Source: Flavobacteriales bacterium
GTDB lineage: Bacteria; Bacteroidota; Bacteroidia; Flavobacteriales_D; Sanyastnellaceae
Direction: 5' to 3'
DNA: 64,000 bases
Assembly: GCA_018402085.1 (NCBI GenBank)
Contig: JAGYJM010000002.1
Coordinates: 2,309,501 to 2,373,500, forward strand
Both the position numbers and the translations under genes were made by a program. Position 1 is the stretch's first letter. Each line of letters opens with the position of its first letter. The notes below the pieces were generated by a model, which had not been told where the DNA came from, did not search any database, and was given only the letters and a program-made list of their open reading frames with translations. Shown here piece after piece: positions 17,350-26,538 of the stretch.

Positions 17350-18657
17350 TTATTGCTTGACAATACGTGTGGCAACCGAACCTGCTGCCGAGGTAAACTG
17401 CACGATGTAGCTGCCTGCCGGAAGCGTGCGTACATCTACCTGGTCTGCTTTTGTATTCACCCGCTGCTCTACAACGCGACGTCCCGACAGATCGATCACG
17501 GTGACCCATCCGCTGCTTTCGCAGCGAACATTCAACACGTCAGAAACAGGATTTGGGTACACTTCAAATGCGATGCTTTCAGCTTCGCTCACGTTCACCC
17601 CTTCGAAATCAATCAGCTCAGGACGAAACTCCTCGAGCACGAAGCGCATCATATCAGCCTGTTCTTGGGTGAACATGTTCAGACATGCATCCTGGTTGTA
17701 ATCCATATAGTTCTCACCCTGATCCGGGAGGTCGTCGCCGTCTTCTTCACAGGTGTTCAGTTCGAAATCACAGGTAAAGTTATTGGACGCACTGATGTTT
17801 GGGGTGTCGATAAAACCGTCATCGGCACTGCAGCCGTTGAAGAAGGCATCGCCCCAGGTATGGCGCAGACCGAGGTAGTGTCCGACCTCATGGGTTAGGG
17901 TACGTCCGCCTTCGTTGCCTTCAAAATTGTCATCGAGTCCGGCCGGATTGTTGCTACCCACCGTCGTGTAGTGCACAACCACGCCCTGTACATCGTCTTC
18001 AATGGCGTCAAAGGTTCCTTCCCAGTTAGGCACCTCAGGACTCGGCGGATACGCAAAGCCGAAGATCTGACCGAGTCCGCCCGCGATGGTAACGTTACAC
18101 ACCCATATATTCATGTAGTTGGCAGGATCCCATGCATCCGACCCTCCTGTTTCAGAGAATTTGACCTCATCTACGGTAATGTCATTGCTGAAAATGTCAA
18201 ACTCAAAACTTTCGCGATCGGTTTCCACGCGGTTGATGCCATCGGTGGGGTTGCCCTCCGGGTCAACTGTCGCAAGCACAAACTCGATCTCGGTATCTGC
18301 GGCCACGTCGAGAAATTCTTCGCGGGTGTTCACGGCATCGGGATTGAGGCGGCGGTAATCCTGGTTGAGGATCTCCATCTGGTTGAGGATGACTGAATCA
18401 GGAACATTCTGTTCATCCGTATTCCAGACGACATGAAATACGACCGGCACTTCATACACGGTGCTTGCACGATCGCTCCGCTCGCGCATCCCGCGCAGGG
18501 CATTGTGGTAGTGTTCCGTACATTGTGATTGGAAACCGGGGTTGCGTTCGGCGAGTTTTTGCAGGGCAATGTCGAAACCGCAATAGATGGCATCCTGCGC
18601 TTTTGCGCAGAAAGAAAAAGCAAAAATCACGCTGAATAGAGGCAACAAACGAGTCAT
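17350..18657 (-). CDS. Secreted M43-family zinc metalloprotease with T9SS sorting domain
   Basis: 435 residues from ATG 18657 (MTRLLPLFSVIFAFSFCAKAQD); the 538-residue track version adds untranslated leader. Catalytic motif HEVGHYLGLRHTWGD (HExxHxxGxxH, pappalysin family) at mid-protein. The following FNGCSADDGFIDTP and ENYMDYNQDACLNMFTQEQ motifs are typical of M43B. The C-terminal ~75 residues (VYPNPVSDVLNVRC ... LPAGSYIVQF ... RIVKQ) form a type A T9SS sorting domain, so the protein is secreted or cell-surface. The AKA cleavage site is encoded by a CATCC palindrome. Divergent from the K+ channel. Confidence 0.9.
   Translation of the reverse strand: MTRLLPLFSVIFAFSFCAKAQDAIYCGFDIALQKLAERNPGFQSQCTEHYHNALRGMRERSDRASTVYEVPVVFHVVWNTDEQNVPDSVILNQMEILNQDYRRLNPDAVNTREEFLDVAADTEIEFVLATVDPEGNPTDGINRVETDRESFEFDIFSNDITVDEVKFSETGGSDAWDPANYMNIWVCNVTIAGGLGQIFGFAYPPSPEVPNWEGTFDAIEDDVQGVVVHYTTVGSNNPAGLDDNFEGNEGGRTLTHEVGHYLGLRHTWGDAFFNGCSADDGFIDTPNISASNNFTCDFELNTCEEDGDDLPDQGENYMDYNQDACLNMFTQEQADMMRFVLEEFRPELIDFEGVNVSEAESIAFEVYPNPVSDVLNVRCESSGWVTVIDLSGRRVVEQRVNTKADQVDVRTLPAGSYIVQFTSAAGSVATRIVKQ
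18595..18610 (+). repeat. CATCC-type palindrome encoding a signal-peptidase site
   Basis: CTGCGC-TTTT-GCGCAG preceded by CATCC and followed by AAAG; minus-strand translation CAKAQD at the signal-peptide end of the M43 protease. Confidence 0.8.
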
Positions 18658-18756
18658 GAGCGAACATTTTGGTCGGCAGGCATTCACATTCGACCTTGAA
18701 TGAAAAGTTTTCTGCCGTGGTTTTCGCCTCGAATTTAATTTAAAAATTGCAGCCTG

Positions 18757-19641
18757 ATGAATGATCACCGGAAGAGTCAGCCCGCAAGACGCGAATTTGA
18801 GCCCAGCGACAGCAGTAGGTGGCAACATAAACTGCATGAAGTCATTTTTGAGGCAGACACCCCCGCCGGTAAACGCTTCGATGTAGCCCTGCTGTGGGTC
18901 ATCCTGATCAGTGTTATCGCTGTCATGCTCGAAAGCGTAGCCGACATCAGGGCTGAATGGGGGCATGAACTTGTCATCGTAGAATGGACCTGCACCATTC
19001 TGTTCACCATTGAGTACGTGGCGCGACTGCTATCGGTCAAAAAGCCTCTTCGTTATGTCTTCTCTTTCTTCGGAATCGTTGACCTCGTCTCGATTTTACC
19101 GACCTATCTCGGATTCTTTCTGCACGGCTCAGGATCACTGATTGTCGTCCGTATTCTGCGCCTGCTTCGCGTCTTTAGGGTTCTGAAGCTGATCGGGTTT
19201 CTGGAAGAAGCCCGTGTGCTGAACAAAGCGCTGAAATCCAGCCGCAGGAAGATTGCCATTTTCTTGCTGACGGTCGTGGCATTGGTGGTTATAATGGGCA
19301 CCATCATGTACATCATTGAAGATCCTGAAAGCGGTTTTACGAGTATCCCACGCAGTATCTACTGGGCGATTGTGACGCTCACGACCGTGGGCTATGGCGA
19401 CATTGCACCCGCAACGCCGCTCGGACAGTTCTTTGCGGCCATAATCATGATCATGGGCTACGCCATCATCGCGGTGCCTACCGGTATTGTCACTACGGAA
19501 CTTGCCAAAGGCGAAAAAAGCGCAACAAATACTACCTCATGTCAGAATTGCGGTGCCGAAGGGCACAGCGATGATGCAGTGTTCTGCAAGTATTGCGGGG
19601 CGGATCTGGGGTCGGGGCATTTGCCCGGGGCAGACGCTTGA
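18757..19641 (+). CDS. Voltage-gated-type K+ channel (ion transporter) with C-terminal zinc ribbon
   Basis: 294 residues. Six transmembrane segments: S1 LLWVILISVIAVMLES, a basic S4 IVVRILRLLRVFRVLKLIGF, and an S5-pore-S6 unit with the K+ selectivity filter TLTTVGYGD. S6 is FFAAIIMIMGYAIIAVPTGIV. The C-terminal ~50 residues hold CQNCG...FCKYCG, a double-CxxC zinc ribbon. The very end (SGHLPGADA) is encoded by GC-rich inverted words. Probably a tetrameric inner-membrane potassium channel; gating partner of the ribbon unknown. Confidence 0.9.
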   Translation: MNDHRKSQPARREFEPSDSSRWQHKLHEVIFEADTPAGKRFDVALLWVILISVIAVMLESVADIRAEWGHELVIVEWTCTILFTIEYVARLLSVKKPLRYVFSFFGIVDLVSILPTYLGFFLHGSGSLIVVRILRLLRVFRVLKLIGFLEEARVLNKALKSSRRKIAIFLLTVVALVVIMGTIMYIIEDPESGFTSIPRSIYWAIVTLTTVGYGDIAPATPLGQFFAAIIMIMGYAIIAVPTGIVTTELAKGEKSATNTTSCQNCGAEGHSDDAVFCKYCGADLGSGHLPGADA

Positions 19642-19682
19642 CGCGGGACGCTTGAAGTCTGAGGTCGGAAGTCAGAGGCTGT

Positions 19683-19690
19683 TTATGGAG
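19683..19690 (+). repeat. Target-site duplication, left copy
   Basis: TTATGGAG, matched exactly by 20966-20973 on the other side of the IS. Confidence 0.85.
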
Positions 19691-20965
19691 GGTTGTGTTC
19701 AGTTAAGTGTGTCATTTGAGTCTAAGCCTATCCCTGTGGGTTATCATAAGTGATGCAATAACCCTTGACCAGGATTGTGGTCGACTCCATTTCTTCTGCA
19801 CCTTCTGGGTAACAAGGTACAGCAGTTTGAACAGAGCTCGTTCAGAGGTGAGTGCCCCTTTGGCCTTGGTGCCTTTCCGAACTTGACGATTGAAGCCCTC
19901 AATGGAGTTGGTGGTATACATTACTCGTTTCACATGTTCATCGTATCCGAAGAAGGTGGTGAGATGCTCCCAGTTACGCTTCCATGATTGGATCATTGCA
20001 GGATATTTCTTGCCCCACTTCTCTTCGAAGTTCTCTAGTTCAGTCTCTGCTTGGTCGATGCTATTCGCCCTGTAAATCAGCCTCATGTCTCGGACCACAG
20101 CTCTTTTGTCTTGCCAGTTCACATAGCGTGTTGAGTTGCGGATCTGATGAACTATGCAAAGCTGCACGTCTGTCCTAGGAAAGACTGTTGTTATGACCTC
20201 CTTGAAGCCTTTCAAGTTGTCGATACTGGCGATAATTATGTCTTCTACACCTCTTGCCTCAAGGTCATTCAGTACTCCCAACCAGAAGCCTGAACTTTCT
20301 GTTTCTGATAGATAGATGCCCAAAAGATCCTTCTCTCCTTCAACGTTCATTCCAAGTGCCATGTAAGCAGCCATTTGTTTAACCCGTCCGTCTTGCTTGA
20401 CCTTGAAGAACATAGCATCCATCCACAAGAACACATACACCGAGTCGAGCGGCGGCTTCGCCACTCTTCGATTTCTGGCCATACTCTATCTGTGATGGCA
20501 CTTAGTTGTGCCTTACTCAAGTTCATGTCATACATCTCATCGATATGATCGGAGATGTCTTGATAGCTCATACCTGAACTGTAAAGCCCTATGATTTTCT
20601 TTTCAAGACTATCGCCTAACGCCCGTTGTCGTTTCGGTATAAGACTCGGTTCGTAAGTGCCGTCGCGGTCGCGCGGAGTCTCGATTTCTATCTCTCCAGA
20701 ACTCGTCTTCACACGCTTCTTACCCTTGCCATTACGACGGTTCGGACGAGCTGATTCAACGTGTGCATCCATCTCGCCCTCAAGACTCGCTTCTAGAACG
20801 TGCTTGATCATAGGCGTCAGTGCGCCATCCTTACCCGTTAAAGGCTTGCCTGACTGAAGTGCCGATAAGACCGCTTCCAGTAACTTGTCTGCTTCTGATT
20901 TCTCTTTCATTGTATCAAGGTATTTGTTATTTCATTTGCCTTGACACACTTTTCTGAACAGTCTC
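19691..20965 (-). mobile_element. IS256-family insertion sequence with 8-bp target duplication
   Basis: 1275 bp. Ends form a 24-bp imperfect inverted repeat (18/24 matches) with the shared core TGTTCAG..AAGTGTGTCA. It is flanked by the direct repeat TTATGGAG at 19683-19690 and 20966-20973. An 8-bp duplication is the size expected for IS256. It carries one transposase reading frame broken by a -1 shift. The element is inserted seven bases before the first ~245-bp tandem repeat unit. Confidence 0.9.
19712..20910 (-). pseudogene. IS256-family transposase, frameshifted
   Basis: Two track frames form one ~398-residue protein. The first (MKEKSEADKLLEAVLSALQSGK ... DRVWPEIEEWRSR) carries the N-terminal helical and HTH part. 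The second, in the -1 frame (PLDSVYVFLWMDAMFFKVKQDG ... SRPQSWSRVIASLMI), carries the DDE catalytic core with WMDA and the ASIDNLKGF segment. The break lies in a CGCCGC stretch near 20448-20460; restoring one base gives the normal EWRSRPLDSVY junction. IS256 does not normally use programmed frameshifting, so inactivation (or sequencing error) is most likely. Confidence 0.85.
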
Positions 20966-20973
20966 TTATGGAG
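20966..20973 (+). repeat. Target-site duplication, right copy
   Basis: TTATGGAG, identical to 19683-19690. Confidence 0.85.
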
Positions 20974-20979
20974 AGTATT

Positions 20980-21965
20980 ACCCACGGATGCCTATGAGGC
21001 ATCCTCCTGTTCTGAATTCCACTCTACGGAAGTCGCCGCGATACGAAGATTCACGGACGGCTGGGAGGCCGTCCCTCCCATTTTTCACCACAACACCTGC
21101 GCCTCGCAAAGATGCGACGCCATGGGATACCATCCCTCTCACTCTCACTCTCACTCTCATTCTCATTCTCACTCTCCCTCTCATTCTCATTTTCATGTAC
21201 GCACTTACAATTTTGTTTCGACTGTAACCCACGGATGCCTATGAGGCATCCTCCTGTTCTGAATTCCACTCTACGGAAGTCGCCGCGATACGAAGATTCA
21301 CGGACGGCTGGGAGGCCGTCCCTCCCATTTTTCACCACAACACCTGCGCGTCGCAAAGATGCGACGCCATGGGATACCATCCCTCTCACTCTCACTCTCA
21401 CTCTCATTCTCATTCTCACTCTCACTCTCATTTCCATGTACGCACTTACAATTTTGTTTCGACTGTCACCCACGGATGCCTATGAGGCATCCTCCTGTTC
21501 TGAATTCCACTCTACGGAAGTCGCCGCGATACGAAGATTCACGGACGGCTGGGAGGCCGTCCCTCCCATTTTTCACCACAACACCTGCGCGTCGCAAAGA
21601 TGCGACGCCATGGGATACCATCCCTCTCACTCTCACTCTCACTCTCATTCTCATTCTCACTCTCCCTCTCATTCTCATTTTCATGTACGCACTTACAATT
21701 TTGTTTCGACTGTCACCCACGGATGCCTATGAGGCATCCTCCTGTTCTGAATTCCACTCTACGGAAGTCGCCGCGATACGAAGATTCACGGACGGCTGGG
21801 AGGCCGTCCCTCCCATTTTTCACCACAACACCTGCGCGTCGCAAAGATGCGACGCCATGGGATACCATCCCTCTCATTCTCATTCTCATTCTCACTCTCA
21901 CTCTCCCTCTCACTCTCACTCTCACTCTCATTTCCATGTGCGCACTGCAGTGCGCACTTACAATT
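20980..21965 (+). repeat. Four tandem ~245-bp repeats with three hairpins and a CTCTCA-type tract each
   Basis: Units start at about 20980, 21227, 21468 and 21715 (spacing 247, 241, 247). Each carries hairpin GGATGCC-TATGA-GGCATCC, a ~50-bp conserved stretch, hairpin GGACGGC-TGGGAG-GCCGTCC, hairpin GCGTCGC-AAAGAT-GCGACGC (first unit has one mismatch), then a pyrimidine tract of CTCACT/CTCATT hexamers that varies in length, then a short AT-rich end. The last unit gains the palindrome GTGCGCACTGCAGTGCGCAC (21938-21957). The open frames here (Ser/His/Leu runs) are simple-repeat artefacts. Confidence 0.92.
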
Positions 21966-21970
21966 CCATC

Positions 21971-21986
21971 CCGCGCTTTCGCGAGG
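21971..21986 (+). repeat. CATCC-type palindrome (intergenic)
   Basis: CCGCGC-TTTC-GCGAGG (one stem mismatch) preceded by CATC, between the tandem repeats and the acyl-CoA ligase gene. Confidence 0.65.
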
Positions 21987-22033
21987 AGAGCATGATTTTG
22001 CATTATCTTAACCGCTGCGAAAAGTGACAAGAC

Positions 22034-23812
22034 ATGGAGAAGCCAACCCGACTGTTCGATTTCCCTTATTACCAGCTCGAGCACAACCCGCTCGACGTGA
22101 TGATGACCTCGAAACTCGAGGATAAATGGACCACCTACAGCACGGGGGAGTTCATTGACAAAATGAATGCGCTTTCGCGCGGATTGATCGAGTTGGGCGT
22201 GCAGCCCGGCGACAAGATCGCACTGATCTCGCACAACAACCGATGCGAGTGGAATGTCTGCGACCATGCGATCCTCCAGATTGGTGCGATCGACGTGCCG
22301 ATCTACCCCACCATGTCTGAAAAAGACTACGAGTATATCTTCAACCATGCCGAAGTCAAGCATTGTTTCGTATCGAACGATGAACTGTACGAGAAGGTGA
22401 TGAACATCAAAGACAAGGTTTCCACCTTGCAGAATGTCTACACCTACGAGCCGGTCAAGAACGCTCCAAGCTGGGAAGAAGTAGTGGAGCTCGGTAAATC
22501 CGACACCCACGCCGTGGAAGTGAAAAAACGTGCCGGGGTGATCAAGCCTGACGACCTGGCGACGCTCATTTATACTTCCGGTACGACCGGATTACCGAAA
22601 GGGGTGATGCTGACACATGATAACATTACCTCGAATGCCATCGACAGCTGCGACCGACTGCCACAGGTGGAATCGAAGGATCTCCGTGTACTCAGCTTCT
22701 TGCCGGTGTGCCACATCTTTGAAAGGATGCTGCATTACATGTACATCTACCAGGGCGCTACCATCTGGTTCGCAGAAAGTCTAGACACCATAAAAGAAGA
22801 CCTCCAGCGCAGTAAGCCTGTTGTGTTTACAGCCGTGCCGCGTCTTCTGGAGAAATTCTACGACGGTATCGTGGCAAAAGGCACATCAGCAGGAGGCATC
22901 AAAGCCAAACTCTTCTCATGGGCAGTGAACCTGGCGCTCGAATGGGAGCCGGATCGTAAGAACGGTGGCTTTTACGAATTCAAACTCGGGATCGCGCGCA
23001 AGTTGGTCTTCTCGAAAGTGAAAGTGGCTCTCGGACTCACTGAAGTTGAAGCTGTAGCATCAGGAAGCGCCGCACTGCAGCCCCGGCTTGCACGGTTTTT
23101 TAACGGAGCCGGGATTCCGGTTTACGAGGGCTACGGCCTCACTGAGACTTCGCCGGTGATCAGCGTAAACACCCTCAATAAGCCGGGTATGCTGCGCATC
23201 GGCTACGTCGGCAAAACCATCGATCATGTACAAATCAAGATCGCGGCAGATGGTGAAATCCTCTGCAAAGGGCCGAATGTGATGATCGGCTATTACAAAG
23301 ATCCTGAAAAGACTTCTGAAGTGCTGAAAGACGGTTGGTTCCACACCGGTGACATCGGTGAAATCCATGATGGTTTTCTGAAAATAACCGACCGCAAGAA
23401 GCAGATTTTTAAAACGTCCGGCGGTAAGTATATTGCACCGCAACTGCTCGAAAATGCGCTCAAGGAGTCGCTATTTATTGAGCAATGTATCGTGGTCGGT
23501 GAAGGCAAAAAGCACCCCGCTGCACTGGTGGTACCTTCATTCGAAGCGGTCGAAGAGTGGTGCCGTCGCCATGACATCAAATACGAGGGCCCAGAGTCTA
23601 TTGCGAACGACGAGCGCATCACTTCGCGCATCCAAAAAGACATTGAGAAATCAATGCAGCCCTTCGGCAACTGGGAACGCGTGAAGAAGGTTACTTACCT
23701 CACCGATCCTTTCACCATTGAAGAGGGCGAGTTGACCCCGACGCTGAAGCTGAAGCGCAAGCCGATCCTCAAGAAATACGGTGATCTGATCGAAAAGATG
23801 TACGCAGAGTAG
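22034..23812 (+). CDS. Long-chain fatty-acid-CoA ligase (AMP-forming)
   Basis: 592 residues of the ANL superfamily. Activates fatty acids as acyl-CoA through an acyl-AMP. P-loop-like motif LIYTSGTTGLPKGVMLTHDN; adenylate-binding YEGYGLTETSPVIS; WFHTGDIGEI; hinge ITDRKKQIFKTSGGKYIAPQ with the conserved Lys region. Length and motifs match the FadD15-like branch common in Bacteroidota. Followed three bases later by the PAP2 gene, so an operon with PAP2 and crcB is likely. Confidence 0.94.
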   Translation: MEKPTRLFDFPYYQLEHNPLDVMMTSKLEDKWTTYSTGEFIDKMNALSRGLIELGVQPGDKIALISHNNRCEWNVCDHAILQIGAIDVPIYPTMSEKDYEYIFNHAEVKHCFVSNDELYEKVMNIKDKVSTLQNVYTYEPVKNAPSWEEVVELGKSDTHAVEVKKRAGVIKPDDLATLIYTSGTTGLPKGVMLTHDNITSNAIDSCDRLPQVESKDLRVLSFLPVCHIFERMLHYMYIYQGATIWFAESLDTIKEDLQRSKPVVFTAVPRLLEKFYDGIVAKGTSAGGIKAKLFSWAVNLALEWEPDRKNGGFYEFKLGIARKLVFSKVKVALGLTEVEAVASGSAALQPRLARFFNGAGIPVYEGYGLTETSPVISVNTLNKPGMLRIGYVGKTIDHVQIKIAADGEILCKGPNVMIGYYKDPEKTSEVLKDGWFHTGDIGEIHDGFLKITDRKKQIFKTSGGKYIAPQLLENALKESLFIEQCIVVGEGKKHPAALVVPSFEAVEEWCRRHDIKYEGPESIANDERITSRIQKDIEKSMQPFGNWERVKKVTYLTDPFTIEEGELTPTLKLKRKPILKKYGDLIEKMYAE

Positions 23813-23815
23813 GCG

Positions 23816-24406
23816 ATGTTAGAAACGCTTGAACGCTGGGATCAGCAGCTTTTTCTTTTCCTGAATGGTCTCAACGCAGAAGCGTTGGATGGCGTCATGT
23901 TCGTGCTCACCAAAGGTTGGTTCTGGATACCGGTATTTGCCTTCCTCCTCTTCAAACTCTGGAAGAAGTACCCCTCACCCAGGCGATACGGTGCGGTGAT
24001 CCTCTCGGTTGCCCTTACCGTAACTGCCTGCGATATGATCTCTACGCGTGCGCTGAAACAACAGGTGAAACGCTATCGTCCGACCCATCATCTGGAAATC
24101 GGTCAGCAAGTTCACACGGTCACCGATTTCAACGGCAACGAATACCGGGGCGGGAAGTTCGGCTTTGTCTCTTCACATGCCGCCAACTTTTTCGGTATCG
24201 CCACGCTAAGCTTTCTCCTCCTTGGAGATGGTAAGCGCTGGTACTGGCTCTTTGGCTGGGCCGCACTCGTGGCTTACACTCGCATTTACCTTGGGGTGCA
24301 TTACCCTTCTGATCTCATTGCGGGCGGACTACTCGGCGTCATCTGCGGGATCCTTTTCGCGCGTTTTGCAAGGGTGTTGCACCGCTTAATTCCGACGTAT
24401 GCTTAA
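23816..24406 (+). CDS. PAP2-family membrane phosphatase
   Basis: 196 residues, about five membrane segments. The three-part phosphatase signature is complete: KQQVKRYRP (KxxxxxxRP), SSHAANFFG (PSGH-like, here SSHA) and YLGVHYPSDLIAG (SRxxxxxHxxxD-like). Likely acts on undecaprenyl pyrophosphate or phosphatidate at the periplasmic face. Overlaps the crcB start by eight bases. Confidence 0.9.
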   Translation: MLETLERWDQQLFLFLNGLNAEALDGVMFVLTKGWFWIPVFAFLLFKLWKKYPSPRRYGAVILSVALTVTACDMISTRALKQQVKRYRPTHHLEIGQQVHTVTDFNGNEYRGGKFGFVSSHAANFFGIATLSFLLLGDGKRWYWLFGWAALVAYTRIYLGVHYPSDLIAGGLLGVICGILFARFARVLHRLIPTYA

Positions 24407-24761
24407 GGTACTGGCAGTATTCATTGGCGGCGGACTCGGAAGCGTGGTGCGCTACGCAATCGGACTCGGCACTGCTTCGCTGGCTGGCGATTTTCCGATT
24501 GGCACTTTACTCGCGAATGTTGCGGCAACAGGTTTTATGGCCCTCTCGTTGCTCTGGCTCTCGGGGCGTACTGACCTGCCCTCCTGGCTCTCCCTCCTGC
24601 TGATCACCGGCTTCTGCGGAGGCTTCAGCACCTTTTCTACCTTCAGCGTAGATACGGTGCGGCTCTACCAGCAGGGACTCACGGCGATGGCCGTGACCAA
24701 CGTAGCCCTCAATGTGCTGATTTGTGTGCTTCTTGCTGCAGCCATTGTAAAGAAATTGTAA
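24399..24761 (+). CDS. crcB: Fluoride exporter CrcB/Fluc
   Basis: 120 residues, four membrane helices. Motifs GGGLGSVVRYAIG, GTLLANVAATGFM (usual GTLxVNxxG) and GFCGGFSTFSTFSVD are diagnostic. Works as a dual-topology dimer channel expelling F-. The gene overlaps PAP2 and I see no fluoride riboswitch ahead of it, which fits its internal operon position. Confidence 0.95.
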   Translation: MLKVLAVFIGGGLGSVVRYAIGLGTASLAGDFPIGTLLANVAATGFMALSLLWLSGRTDLPSWLSLLLITGFCGGFSTFSTFSVDTVRLYQQGLTAMAVTNVALNVLICVLLAAAIVKKL

Positions 24762-24789
24762 ACAGCTCCGCGATAGCCCCTAAGCCTTC

Positions 24790-24797
24790 TACCTTTG
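24790..24797 (+). promoter_or_regulatory. -7 promoter element of the PafA-like phosphatase gene
   Basis: TACCTTTG, 16 bases before ATG 24814. Confidence 0.6.
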
Positions 24798-24813
24798 GTG
24801 CAAAATCTGTCTG

Positions 24814-26526
24814 ATGACCCGTTCACTCCTGTTTCTTGCCTTGATCCTTACTGCATGTTCTTCAACAGCCGATCTACCGCCGGTTCAGACCGAGCCCGTG
24901 GTAAATGATGAACAAGGCGCACAACCTGTGCCGGGCAACCCCGGAACACCGAATGCAAATTTCAATCGACCGAAACTCGTGGTGGGTGTCACCGTTGACC
25001 AGATGCGCCTCGATTACCTCTATCGCTACTGGAACGACTTCACAGAAGACGGGTTCAAACGACTGGTGCAAGAGGGTACCTTCTGCTCGAACAACCATTA
25101 CAGCTTCGCACCTACCTACACGGGCCCCGGGCATGCGTCTATTTATACCGGTACCACACCGGCGATCCATGGCATTATTGCCAATGACTGGTACGATCGC
25201 GAAGAAGGCATGGTGTATTGCGCGCAAGACAGTGCGCAGAGAGGGACAGGCACCGACGGTACGGGCGGACGCATGTCGCCCCACCGTATGCTGAGCACCA
25301 CCTTCACCGATGAACTTCGCCTCGCTACACAGTTTGAAGGCAAAGTGATCGGCATGTCAATGAAAGATCGCGGATCGATTTTACCTGCCGGTCATCACCC
25401 CAATGGTGCGTACTGGTTCATCGGAAACGATGAAGGCAATTTTGTCACAAGCAGCTACTACACCGAAACCTTGCCGCAATGGGTGCAGGATTTCAACGCG
25501 CAGCGGCTGCCGGATGCCTACCTCGCCGAAGGCTGGACTCTCCTGCGCGACACCAGCGCATACAACGAAAGCTACGTTGATAACAACGCCCATGAACAGC
25601 CTTATCCCGGGATGATTCGTGCGGTGTTCCCATACGATTTCAGCGACATTACCAATGAGCGCTATGACCTCATCAAGGCAACACCCCACGGCGCAAGCCT
25701 GCTGGTTGACTTTGCTAAAGCCGCCATTGAAGCAGAGCAACTCGGCGCTGACACAACACCCGATGTGCTCGCATTGAGTTTTTCAAACACCGATTACGCC
25801 GGCCACCAGTTTGGTCCGCAAGCCATGGAGGTGCAAGACACTTACCTCCGCCTTGACGAAGACATCGCCAGGCTTCTCAACTACCTCGATGAGCAAGTTG
25901 GTGAAGGTGCGTACGTGGTTTTCCTGACAGCCGACCACGGAGGTGCCACCGTACCGAGCTACGGCGAAAAATTCGGCATGCCCGGCGGCTACTGGAAACC
26001 ACAAGCCATGCTTGACGTGCTCAATGGTGCTCTGCAAGCCGAATTCGGAGATGGTGAATGGATCAGCAACTACAGCAATGACCAGCTCTTTTTTGATCGC
26101 GAGCTAATGGCTGTCAAGGAGGTTGATCTCGAAGATGCCACCGAAATCGTGGTACGCATTGCGCGCACCTTCCCGGAAGTATACACCGCACTCGCCCTTG
26201 AAGAGTTTCTTGAGCAAGACTACGACGAGCTTCCGCTGCAGACCATTCAGCGGGGCATCCATCCGCAGCGCTCTGGCGACGTGATCATCGTGACGTTACC
26301 GGGCTACATCGAATACGGTTTTCAGGGAACTACGCACGGGTCTCCGTTCAGCTATGACACCCACGTGCCGCTGATTTTCTATGGAGCAGGCGTTCCGGCA
26401 GGGGTTGAAATTGCACGGCGGACGAATATCCGCGATATTGCGCCTACCGTGTCGAACATCCTTCGCATTCCGCAGCCATCCGGTTGCACCGGAAATCCCG
26501 TTTATGAGATGTTCGAGCGGCGTTAA
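24814..26526 (+). CDS. PafA-like alkaline phosphatase (phosphodiesterase/NPP superfamily), lipoprotein
   Basis: 570 residues. Lipoprotein signal MTRSLLFLALILTACSS. The catalytic core begins LVVGVTVDQMRLDYLYRYWNDF (first metal-binding Asp), the nucleophile Thr is in FAPTYTGPGHASIYTGT, and further ligands in SNTDYAGHQFGP and FLTADHGGATVPSYG. This is the PafA-type phosphate-irrepressible phosphatase of Bacteroidota, which hydrolyses phosphomonoesters in the periplasm or at the surface. 12 bases separate it from the M61 peptidase gene. Confidence 0.92.
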   Translation: MTRSLLFLALILTACSSTADLPPVQTEPVVNDEQGAQPVPGNPGTPNANFNRPKLVVGVTVDQMRLDYLYRYWNDFTEDGFKRLVQEGTFCSNNHYSFAPTYTGPGHASIYTGTTPAIHGIIANDWYDREEGMVYCAQDSAQRGTGTDGTGGRMSPHRMLSTTFTDELRLATQFEGKVIGMSMKDRGSILPAGHHPNGAYWFIGNDEGNFVTSSYYTETLPQWVQDFNAQRLPDAYLAEGWTLLRDTSAYNESYVDNNAHEQPYPGMIRAVFPYDFSDITNERYDLIKATPHGASLLVDFAKAAIEAEQLGADTTPDVLALSFSNTDYAGHQFGPQAMEVQDTYLRLDEDIARLLNYLDEQVGEGAYVVFLTADHGGATVPSYGEKFGMPGGYWKPQAMLDVLNGALQAEFGDGEWISNYSNDQLFFDRELMAVKEVDLEDATEIVVRIARTFPEVYTALALEEFLEQDYDELPLQTIQRGIHPQRSGDVIIVTLPGYIEYGFQGTTHGSPFSYDTHVPLIFYGAGVPAGVEIARRTNIRDIAPTVSNILRIPQPSGCTGNPVYEMFERR

Positions 26527-26538
26527 GTCGTAAGAATC

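Noticed and set aside
19712-20910. Programmed -1 frameshift in the IS transposase
   Set aside because: IS256-type elements normally encode one continuous frame, and the break lies in CGCCGC rather than a classic A6G or A7 slippery site; kept as pseudogene.
21112-22027. ORFs with Ser/Leu/His runs in the ~245-bp repeats
   Set aside because: They are translations of CTCACT/CTCATT hexamers and present in several frames on both strands.
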